From the NCBI GenBank assembly GCA_944321925.1, contig CALUND010000018.1:107555-171554 (forward strand): a DNA stretch of 64,000 nt, given 5' to 3'. Position 1 is the first letter of the stretch; every line of letters begins with the position of its first letter. Shown here one piece after another: positions 57,533 through 64,000 of the stretch. Below the pieces are notes generated by a model, which saw only the letters and a program-made list of their open reading frames with translations, had not been told where the DNA came from and did no database searches. A program made the position numbers and the translations under genes. This stretch comes from an uncultured Rikenellaceae bacterium (GTDB taxonomy: Bacteria > Bacteroidota > Bacteroidia > Bacteroidales > Rikenellaceae).

Positions 57533-59974
57533 TCAGCGGATGTTGGCGATGCTGATGATGTCGGCAAAGACGCCTGCGGCCGTAACGGCCGCTCCGGCGC
57601 CGTATCCTTTGATCTGCATCGGGTACTCCTTGTAACGTTCCGTGGTGATGAGAATCACGTTGTTGCTGCCGTCGAGATAATAAAACGGACTGACACTGTC
57701 CACAGCCCGGAGCGATACGGAGGCTTTGCCGTTCTCCATCGATGCGATGAACCGCCAGCGAAGCCCTTTCGAGGAGATTTCGCGTCGTTGTCTCTCGAAC
57801 TCGGCATCGATCTCCGGGATCTGTTGCCAGAAAGTTTCGATCGAGCCTTCGAAATACCGTTTCGGGATGAAGAGCTCTTTCTCCACATCGTCTTGTTCGA
57901 TGGGATAGCCGGCTTCCCGGGAGAGGATGACCAGTTTGCGCACTACGTCCGTTCCGCTCAGATCGATCCGCGGATCGGGCTCTGCATATCCTGCCTCCAT
58001 GGCTTTGCGAATGGCGGCGCTCATGGGCAGCTCTTCGTTCATCTCGTTGAAGATGTAGTTGAGGGTTCCGGACACCACTGCATCGATCCGCAGGATCCGG
58101 TCGCCGCTGTTGAGCAGGTCGTTGATCGTATGGATGATCGGCAGACCGGCTCCCACGTTGGTCTCGAAAAGGAATTTCACTCCGCGACGACGGGCCGTCT
58201 GTTTGAGGGACTCGTAGATGGTATAAGGACCCGATGCGGCAATTTTGTTCGCTGCCACCACCGAAATGTTGTGCTCCAGCAGGGTGCCGTAGATCGATGC
58301 AATATCGGCGTTCGCCGTGCAGTCGACAAAGATCGGATTGAAGATGTTCATCCGTACGATTTCATCGCGAAGCCGTTCCGGTGAAGATGCCGTTCCCCGT
58401 TTTTCCAACTCCTCTTTGCAGTTTGCCGGGTCGATGCCGTTGCGGTCGATCAGCATCCTTCGCGAATTGGCAACACCCACGATGCGGATCTGCAGGGAGT
58501 TATTCTCCATCAGAGTGGGCTGTTGTTGACGAATCTGCTCGAGAAGGCTCCCGCCCACGGTGCCTATGCCGGCCAGGAAGAGGTTGAGCACCTGGTATTC
58601 CCAGAGGAAGAAGGCGTCGTGGATCAGGTTGATCGCTTTGCGGAGCTGGTCGAGCGAGATCACGCAGGAGATGTTGGTCTCCGAGGCGCCCTGTGCACAG
58701 GCGATCACGTTGATACCGCCGCGTCCCAACGTATCGAACAACCGTCCTGCCACGCCCGGAGTGTTGCGCATCTGTTCGCCGACGATGGCCAGGGTGGCCA
58801 GGTTGTGACGGGCCGAGATTTCGTTGATCTCACCCAGGGCGATTTCGGCATGGAACTCTTTGGAGAGAACCTCTACGGCTTCGTCTGCATCGCCGTTGCG
58901 TACGCCGATCGAGGTGGTGTTTTCGCTCGAGGCCTGCGAAACGAAAAAGACGCTGATGCCCGCATCGGAAAGAGCCGTGAAGATGCGGCGATTGATCCCG
59001 ATCACACCGACCATGCCCAGACCGCGAATCGTGACGAGACAGGTATCGTTGATCGAGGAGATTCCCTTGATCGGTTTCCCGTGGTCGTTCGGATCGCTCT
59101 CGGAGGAGATGAAGGTGCCGGGAGAATCGGGACGGAAGGTGTTTTTCACCTGAATCGGTATGTTTTTATGGTAGACCGGGAAGATGCTCGACGGATAGAT
59201 TACCCGAGCTCCGAAGTTGCACAGCTCCATTGCCTCGACAAAGGTGAGCCGTTCGATCTGGTAGGGGTTGTCGATGATCTTCGGATCGGCGGTCATGAAG
59301 CCGTCGACATCGGTCCAGATCTCCAGGACCGAGGCGTCGAGCGACGCCGCGATGAGAGCTGCCGTGTGGTCGGATCCTCCGCGACCGAGGTTTGTGATCT
59401 CGCCCGTATGGGTGTCGGAGGCTATGTATCCTGCCACAATGGCGATGCGAGGCCGTTTGGCCAATACGGTACGGATCGATTTTTCGGTCGACTCATAGTC
59501 CACGACATGTTTGCCGAAATAGGGATTCGTCCGGATCATCTGTCGGGCATCGAACAGTTCCGCCCCGGCAATGGCTCCGCAAAGAATCGTAGAGGAGAGC
59601 CGTTCCCCGTAACAAAGTATGGTATTGGTCGTTTTCGGAGAGAGGTCGCGAATCAAGAAAATACCCTTCAGAATATTGCTCAGTTCGTTCAGTATCGATT
59701 CCATGGCGTTCTTTGTCTCTTCGCGTCGGTCGGGAAGAACGACGGCTTGTGCCACGGAGAGATGGCGGGCTGCAATCGCATCGAACTCTTTCTCGTAAGA
59801 GGATTCTCCTTGTCCGGCCAGGGTCGCGGTGCGAAGCAATGCATCGGTAATACCGTCGAATGCCGCAACAACGACCACGATAGAGTCGTCGTTTGTCTGT
59901 TCGACGATGCGTTGCACATTCCGGATAGCCTGATCGGAGCCTACGGAGCTCCCTCCGAATTTCATTACTTTCAT
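57533..59974 (-). CDS. thrA: Bifunctional aspartokinase I / homoserine dehydrogenase I
   Basis: ThrA catalyses the first and third steps from aspartate to threonine and methionine. In the 813-residue fusion the aspartokinase domain is at about 1-290 (MKVMKFGGSSVGS; RGGSDHTAALIAASL), two ACT-like domains lie at about 310-460 (TIRGLGMVGVIG), and homoserine dehydrogenase at about 460-813 (LAGIGTVGGSLLEQI, ETNVGAGLPIIHTINDL). This is the usual bifunctional length. Neither thrB nor thrC is adjacent. I see no threonine/isoleucine-codon leader or attenuator upstream, only a partial -7 box (TAAACTTG, 60037-60044, minus). Confidence 0.96.
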   Translation of the reverse strand: MKVMKFGGSSVGSDQAIRNVQRIVEQTNDDSIVVVVAAFDGITDALLRTATLAGQGESSYEKEFDAIAARHLSVAQAVVLPDRREETKNAMESILNELSNILKGIFLIRDLSPKTTNTILCYGERLSSTILCGAIAGAELFDARQMIRTNPYFGKHVVDYESTEKSIRTVLAKRPRIAIVAGYIASDTHTGEITNLGRGGSDHTAALIAASLDASVLEIWTDVDGFMTADPKIIDNPYQIERLTFVEAMELCNFGARVIYPSSIFPVYHKNIPIQVKNTFRPDSPGTFISSESDPNDHGKPIKGISSINDTCLVTIRGLGMVGVIGINRRIFTALSDAGISVFFVSQASSENTTSIGVRNGDADEAVEVLSKEFHAEIALGEINEISARHNLATLAIVGEQMRNTPGVAGRLFDTLGRGGINVIACAQGASETNISCVISLDQLRKAINLIHDAFFLWEYQVLNLFLAGIGTVGGSLLEQIRQQQPTLMENNSLQIRIVGVANSRRMLIDRNGIDPANCKEELEKRGTASSPERLRDEIVRMNIFNPIFVDCTANADIASIYGTLLEHNISVVAANKIAASGPYTIYESLKQTARRRGVKFLFETNVGAGLPIIHTINDLLNSGDRILRIDAVVSGTLNYIFNEMNEELPMSAAIRKAMEAGYAEPDPRIDLSGTDVVRKLVILSREAGYPIEQDDVEKELFIPKRYFEGSIETFWQQIPEIDAEFERQRREISSKGLRWRFIASMENGKASVSLRAVDSVSPFYYLDGSNNVILITTERYKEYPMQIKGYGAGAAVTAAGVFADIISIANIR

Positions 59975-60061
59975 CTTTTGTACTATTTTTTATGAATCCT
60001 CTCCGGCGGAAAGCCTGAAAGAAACGAACCGATTTGCAAGTTTAGAAAAAACAGGGAAAAA

Positions 60062-60097
60062 AAACAGCCGTTCGGGTTTGAACGGCTGTTTTTTTCT
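60062..60097 (-). terminator. Terminator of rplU-rpmA
   Basis: AAACAGCCGTTC (60062-60073) pairs with GAACGGCTGTTT (60080-60091), with A and T runs on both sides, 21 bases beyond the rpmA stop. Confidence 0.9.
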
Positions 60098-60111
60098 TTT
60101 TGGTTGCCGTG

Positions 60112-60372
60112 TTACTCGGCAAGAGGAGTAATGCTGACGAAAGATTTTCCTTCCGCCTTTTTGGAGAAAGTTACCGTGCCGTCTACGAGTGCGAACAGGG
60201 TGTGGTCTTTTCCCATACCCACGTTTTCTCCCGGGTTGTGCACCGTACCTCTCTGACGAACGATGATGTTGCCCGCCTTGGCGAACTGACCACCGAAAAG
60301 TTTCACTCCGAGACGTTTGCTCTCGGATTCACGGCCGTTCTTCGAACTACCTACGCCTTTTTTGTGTGCCAT
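60112..60372 (-). CDS. rpmA: 50S ribosomal protein L27
   Basis: The 86-residue protein matches L27 along its length: [26 protein letters not shown] (given in part), [27 protein letters not shown]. It follows rplU by 18 bases, the normal rplU-rpmA order. The extra N-terminal cleavage sequence known in Firmicutes is absent. Confidence 0.98.
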   Translation of the reverse strand: MAHKKGVGSSKNGRESESKRLGVKLFGGQFAKAGNIIVRQRGTVHNPGENVGMGKDHTLFALVDGTVTFSKKAEGKSFVSITPLAE

Positions 60373-60390
60373 TTCCTAAAACTCCTTTCT

Positions 60391-60702
60391 TCAAGCAACA
60401 ATGTCTTCGATGAGAATCTGGGTGAGGTATTGCCGGTGACCGTTCAAAACCTGGTACCCTTTTCTGCGGCGCTTCTTGAACACGAGGACCTTGTCGTCCT
60501 TGAGGTGTTTGAGAATTTTCGCATTGACCGAGGCCCCTTCTACTACAGGCGTGCCTACTTTGACCTGTCCGTCGTTATCCGTTAGCAGTACCCGGTCGAA
60601 GCTCACGGGAGAACCTTCCTCTCCCTTAAGACGGTGAACATAGAGCTTGCGTCCCTTCTCAGCTTTGAATTGCTGACCTGCTATCTCTACAATTACGTAC
60701 AT
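60391..60702 (-). CDS. rplU: 50S ribosomal protein L21
   Basis: The 103-residue protein matches L21, starting [17 protein letters not shown] and ending with the basic C-terminal [19 protein letters not shown] region that contacts 23S rRNA. The start at 60702 fits the family length; the longer frame to 60828 crosses the promoter and is rejected. Confidence 0.98.
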   Translation of the reverse strand: MYVIVEIAGQQFKAEKGRKLYVHRLKGEEGSPVSFDRVLLTDNDGQVKVGTPVVEGASVNAKILKHLKDDKVLVFKKRRRKGYQVLNGHRQYLTQILIEDIVA

Positions 60703-60731
60703 TTTGTAATGCTTGGTATAAATTTGGGTGA

Positions 60732-60762
60732 CAAAGATACGCCTTTTTTCCGGGACCGCAAA
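60732..60762 (-). promoter_or_regulatory. Predicted promoter of rplU-rpmA
   Basis: On the minus strand, TTTG at 60759-60762 and TATCTTTG at 60732-60739 are 19 bases apart, an exact fit to the Bacteroidota consensus, 30 bases upstream of rplU. Confidence 0.82.
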
Positions 60763-60826
60763 AAAATGATAGAAAATTTTTTGTACGGTTTTTGAACCTC
60801 GTTGCGAATGCAATCTTTTTCGGATC

Positions 60827-61195
60827 ATGAAAATCGTTGTCGCGTCGTCCGATCCCTACCTCTCGGGAGTGCTTTGTTGTTCGCTTTCCGGACTCGGAGC
60901 CGTGGTCGAGCCCGTTGCGAATGAGGAGGAATTTTGTCGGATGTGTCTCGCAGGTCGTTGCGAGGTGGCTGTGACCCTCTTTCTCGCCCCTTTTCTCAAC
61001 GGATTCGATCTCGGACGTCGACTGCGCGAGAGCGTGTTGCGGCCGCCGGCGCTCTTTGTCCTTTCATGGCTTCACGACGAGCAGACGGTCATGAGCCTTT
61101 ATGAGAGCGGCATCGACCAATATTTCACGCTTCCGTTCTCCGTGGCGCGTCTTCGAGGGAAAGTGGCGACGCAACTCTATTCCAGAGGCCTATGA
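60827..61195 (+). CDS. Pseudo-receiver (response-regulator-like) domain protein
   Basis: The 122-residue protein aligns with a response-regulator receiver domain: acidic start ASSDPYLSG, then [23 protein letters not shown] in the place of the phosphorylation loop, and [13 protein letters not shown] and [15 protein letters not shown] at the later strands. The phosphoacceptor Asp is Leu51 and the conserved Lys is Leu102, so phosphorylation is unlikely. It probably works as a protein-binding module. It overlaps the HEAT gene by ATGA (61192-61195), so they are translationally coupled. Confidence 0.82.
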   Translation: MKIVVASSDPYLSGVLCCSLSGLGAVVEPVANEEEFCRMCLAGRCEVAVTLFLAPFLNGFDLGRRLRESVLRPPALFVLSWLHDEQTVMSLYESGIDQYFTLPFSVARLRGKVATQLYSRGL

Positions 61196-62154
61196 ACGGG
61201 GTTTTGGTTGCAATGTTTCTTGTCTGTTTGTCGGTGGTTCTGATCGCGCTTGTCGTGGCCGATCGGGATGATTTCATGCGACGACGGGAAGAGCGGCACC
61301 GCGAACGATTCCGCGATCCGTATGTCCGGATAATTTGCGACTATCTCTTCGCTCCGGACGAGTCTTCTTCTTACCCGTGTCGACTGCCGTATGGTAACCT
61401 CGCACGTTCCCGCATGTTGGCCGCCGAATCGCTCGCCACACTCTGTATCTCTACCTCCGGCGGTGATCCGGGTCGGATACGCAGGTTGGTAGCCGATAGC
61501 GGTATCGGTCGGCTCTTGTTGCGTCGGGCAGGTTGGGGCAGAGCGTCGCACAGGCTTTCCCCTTTGCGGGTGCTATCGGAACTCCCGTTGCCGGAGCCGG
61601 TCGTTCTGCGTGCAGGCCGATTCCGGAGTCGTCGCGAACCGCTGATCGGGTGGTATGCTTTGCTGATTCGAACGGCCAATCATCCGGAAAAAATGCTCCC
61701 GGAATTGGAGAGTCATCCCCGGACGTTGACTCCGTTCGCTCTTTCGGAGCTGCTCATGCAGTTTAAACGGGGAGTCGTTCCGGTCGCTTGCGAATCTTTG
61801 TTGTGCAATCCGGGAGTCAATGTCAAGCTACTCGGAATGGCTCTCATTCGCCACCTCCAGCTCGAAGGGGTGAACGACAGGCTTTACGACCTGGTGGGAG
61901 ATCCTCATCCTGCGGTTCGTCGCGCTGCACTCGATACGTTGGTCGTATTGAAATCCCCTTTGACGAAGCGGAGCGTTGTAAAGGCGATCGCAGCGCTGTC
62001 GGAACACGATCGCCGTCGGTTTTATCGCAAACTTTCGGCCGAAGGGTATTCGCTTCAGGCTCTTTGTCGGCTGCAACGACTGGAGGGGGATAATTACCTC
62101 GGAGAGTATCTCAGGCAGTTGATCGGGTCGTACAAAAAAAGGTTGGGTGTATGA
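61192..62154 (+). CDS. Membrane-anchored HEAT-repeat-like protein
   Basis: The 320-residue protein has one N-terminal membrane helix (VLVAMFLVCLSVVLIALVVA) and a cytoplasmic helical domain with HEAT-like repeats, such as NVKLLGMALIRHLQLEGVNDRLYDLVGDPHPAVRRAALDTLVVL (residues about 208-250, shown in pieces in the finding). HEAT arrays bind proteins, so it probably bridges the pseudo-receiver and the glycosyltransferase-like membrane protein that flank it. It overlaps both neighbours by ATGA junctions. Confidence 0.78.
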   Translation: MNGVLVAMFLVCLSVVLIALVVADRDDFMRRREERHRERFRDPYVRIICDYLFAPDESSSYPCRLPYGNLARSRMLAAESLATLCISTSGGDPGRIRRLVADSGIGRLLLRRAGWGRASHRLSPLRVLSELPLPEPVVLRAGRFRSRREPLIGWYALLIRTANHPEKMLPELESHPRTLTPFALSELLMQFKRGVVPVACESLLCNPGVNVKLLGMALIRHLQLEGVNDRLYDLVGDPHPAVRRAALDTLVVLKSPLTKRSVVKAIAALSEHDRRRFYRKLSAEGYSLQALCRLQRLEGDNYLGEYLRQLIGSYKKRLGV

Positions 62155-63263
62155 TTTGGATACGAATCGGGTGGATCGTGACGATTGTTTTGGGGATGTC
62201 CATCTTTTGGATAATCGGTCGCACGTTGGCGGGCGCCATGCGGATTTCCCGGATGCGGGAGCGCAACCGGTTGTTCGGAGAGAGGCCCGGCTATGGAAAC
62301 GATCCGGTCAGCGAAGAGGGCATTTCGGTTGTCGTTGCGGGATTTGGCGAACAGGTGCGGATCGAACAGTGGCTCGGCAATCGCTATACGCGGTATGAAG
62401 TGGTTTGGGTTGTCGATTTGCGAACCGATTTTTATGCCCGTGCGCTCATGGATCGATACGCCATGACGGCGGTTACGCTTCCGACGCTGGGAGAACTTCC
62501 CTGTGAAGGATTGCGCGCCCTGTATCGGTCTCGCGAAAGGCGTTACCGTCGGTTGCTGTTGGTCGACAGTGTCGCGGACGATCTTCCCGGAGCATTCAAT
62601 TGTGGCGTGAATGTGGCCTCTTACGATCGGATTCTCGCCGTTGATGGTCGGTCGGAGCTTTTGCCCGGAGCCCTGCAGACACTGGCTATCGAATGGGGAG
62701 AGTATGGGGAACACACTCCTTTGGCTGTGGGTGGCTATCGCGTGTTCGGATTGGAAATCGGGCTTGTGAGACGAGTCTCTGCAGCGTTGAGAATGACGTT
62801 CGGTCTGGCCAACGATTGCGTTTTGCTGTTCGATCGCGATGCGTTGATCCGGGTCGGCGGCTATCGCGATCCGCACAATCCCGACGGGGAGCTGCTCCGT
62901 CGCATTCGTCACGCCTCCCATTCGTCGCCCGAAATGTTGCCGTTCGCCGTATTACGGACGGGGAACAATTCGTCGCTCGATCAAGCGCCGATCGGCGGAA
63001 GAACCTTGTTTTTCTGTTTGCTCTTTTTTTTGTTGCTGCTTCTCTTTTTCGTGTTGGAGGATGGCATTGGCGGATTTGTAACTTTTCTGCTGATCGTATC
63101 GGTGGCGTGGGCTGCCGCTGCTGCGGTGGTGGCGATTTCGGTGGGCGCTGCACGACAAGCAGGCATGCCCTTTCGGAGAGGAGAATTGTGGATATGTCCG
63201 TTAATCTATCCCGTTTTGCTTATCGGCAGGCTATTGTTTCGAAAAAATTTTTTAAGTTCGTAA
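62151..63263 (+). CDS. Glycosyltransferase family 2-like membrane protein
   Basis: The 370-residue protein has an N-terminal membrane helix (IGWIVTIVLGMSIFWIIGRTL), a GT-A-like domain at about 55-230 (EGISVVVAGFGEQ, EVVWVVDLRTDF, YRRLLLVDSVADD, YDRILAVDGRSELLPGAL, VGGYRDPHNPDGELLRRI) and several C-terminal helices (TLFFCLLFFLLLLLFFVL onward). Some motifs are atypical, so the donor or even activity is uncertain; it could synthesise a glycan at the inner membrane under control of the preceding two proteins. The start overlaps the HEAT gene stop. Confidence 0.75.
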   Translation: MIWIRIGWIVTIVLGMSIFWIIGRTLAGAMRISRMRERNRLFGERPGYGNDPVSEEGISVVVAGFGEQVRIEQWLGNRYTRYEVVWVVDLRTDFYARALMDRYAMTAVTLPTLGELPCEGLRALYRSRERRYRRLLLVDSVADDLPGAFNCGVNVASYDRILAVDGRSELLPGALQTLAIEWGEYGEHTPLAVGGYRVFGLEIGLVRRVSAALRMTFGLANDCVLLFDRDALIRVGGYRDPHNPDGELLRRIRHASHSSPEMLPFAVLRTGNNSSLDQAPIGGRTLFFCLLFFLLLLLFFVLEDGIGGFVTFLLIVSVAWAAAAAVVAISVGAARQAGMPFRRGELWICPLIYPVLLIGRLLFRKNFLSS

Positions 63264-63307
63264 ATTCTCCCTATCTTGTAGCACGAAAATCCATTCCTTA
63301 TCGGGGC

Positions 63308-64000
63308 ATGCCGAAAAAAATCGTTGCGTTATCCATTTTCCTGGCCATTTTTCTGACCGTTTCCGCCCAGAACGGCGCGACTTTCCGCATTGAGGTGCTG
63401 AAAGGAGAAAAATGGTGGGGAGCATTCGTTGGCGGAGCTCCGCTCGAACCGTTCGACGAACCGTTTCGTATCCATACCGCAGAGTCGGCCGAGGGGGGAT
63501 TCTTCGTTCCGGTTTTGGTCTCTTCGGCAGGTCGGTATATTTGGAGCGACTCTCCCATGGAGATCGATTTCGATGGCAGCCAGTTCCTGATTATCTCCGA
63601 GACTGAAAAAGTGGAGGTCAAAAAGGCCGGACGAACGCTGCGCGAAGCCTATCTTCTCTGTTGCCATCATCATTTTCCTCCTTCGGCGGAGCGACGTCTG
63701 CCCGCAGAGCTCTTTACCCGCCCGATTTATGAGACGGAGTACGACTTCGGATTTCTTCAGTGTGCGGATGATATTCTTGCCTATGCCGACCGCTTGTTGG
63801 CCGAAGGGTTTCCGGCGGGGGTGATCCTGTTGGCGGACGGATGGCGTCCGGCTTCGGGAGGATATGACTTCGATCGGCTCTATTATCCCGATCCCAAAGA
63901 GTTTGTCGATGCGCTGCATGCCAAGGGATTCGAGGTTATGTTGACCGTCACGCCCTATCTCTCCGCTTCGGGGCGCGCCTATGTTGCCGCTCTGCAAAAT
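63308..64000 (+). CDS. GH31-like glycoside hydrolase, N-terminal part (3' truncated by window)
   Basis: An open frame from ATG 63308 runs off the window end after 231 codons. It has a signal peptide (MPKKIVALSIFLAIFLTVSAQ), a beta-sandwich-like N-terminal domain, then the start of a TIM barrel resembling GH31: EGFPAGVILLADGWRPASGGYDFDRLYYPDPKEF and LHAKGFEVMLTVTPYLS (quoted in parts). GH31 includes alpha-glucosidases, alpha-xylosidases and sulfoquinovosidases; the catalytic Asp residues lie beyond the window, so specificity cannot be judged. It starts 44 bases after the GT-like gene, probably in the same operon. Confidence 0.78.
   Translation, partial: MPKKIVALSIFLAIFLTVSAQNGATFRIEVLKGEKWWGAFVGGAPLEPFDEPFRIHTAESAEGGFFVPVLVSSAGRYIWSDSPMEIDFDGSQFLIISETEKVEVKKAGRTLREAYLLCCHHHFPPSAERRLPAELFTRPIYETEYDFGFLQCADDILAYADRLLAEGFPAGVILLADGWRPASGGYDFDRLYYPDPKEFVDALHAKGFEVMLTVTPYLSASGRAYVAALQN

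Overview
The window is chromosomal DNA from a member of the phylum Bacteroidota. The evidence is a TonB-dependent receptor with a CarboxypepD_reg-like domain, a BACON/leucine-rich-repeat lipoprotein, a DUF4834-type protein, a BT_3928-type protein, a sufBCDS order, few Shine-Dalgarno sequences, and many promoters of the Bacteroidota form TTG/TTTG-N19-20-TAnnTTTG. The moderately high GC content suggests a Rikenellaceae/Alistipes-like lineage, but that is inference. I see no insertion sequence, prophage, CRISPR array, rRNA or intact tRNA. Almost all of it is core genome.

Layout. 1-11.8 kb: envelope proteins (end of a lipoprotein-like gene, TonB receptor, BACON-LRR lipoprotein), Hsp20, threonine ammonia-lyase, an alpha/beta hydrolase, a DPP-IV-type peptidase and nadC. 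12.1-16.3 kb: a Phe/Tyr operon (prephenate dehydratase, aminotransferase, prephenate dehydrogenase, DAHP synthase-chorismate mutase). It is preceded by a leader peptide rich in Phe and Tyr codons and a terminator/antiterminator pair, a textbook attenuator layout. 16.3-19.9 kb: a kinase / vWA / pseudokinase cassette whose two kinase-like members are paralogues with C-terminal WG repeats. 20.0-25.3 kb: gyrA behind a long repeat-filled leader, a TPR protein and an AlkD-like protein. 25.4-34.3 kb: PAP2 phosphatase, outer-membrane barrel, der, gapdh, an MlaFE-type transporter, a BT_3928-type protein and tmk. 34.4-40.3 kb: sufBCDS and cysK. 40.4-48.7 kb: uvrC, pheS, TPR lipoprotein, EnvC-like protein, ybeY, mnmG. 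48.7-53.4 kb: two parS palindromes, glnS, nadA, an intergenic region with two perfect DnaA boxes, and mrp. 53.6-64 kb: sppA, an S1/P1-type nuclease, an M23-LysM peptidase, thrA, rpmA-rplU, and an overlapping operon of pseudo-receiver, HEAT protein, membrane glycosyltransferase-like protein and the start of a GH31-like enzyme.

The main large-scale signal is a replication origin. The + strand is C-rich to the left of about 52.5 kb and G-rich to the right, whichever strand the genes lie on. The switch lies just beside the DnaA boxes (52181-52215), and two parS sites sit 3.3-3.5 kb away. The most system-like gene sets are the kinase/vWA/pseudokinase cassette and the pseudo-receiver/HEAT/GT/GH31 operon. 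GyrA carries Arg at the position of E. coli Ser83, a quinolone-resistance hotspot.
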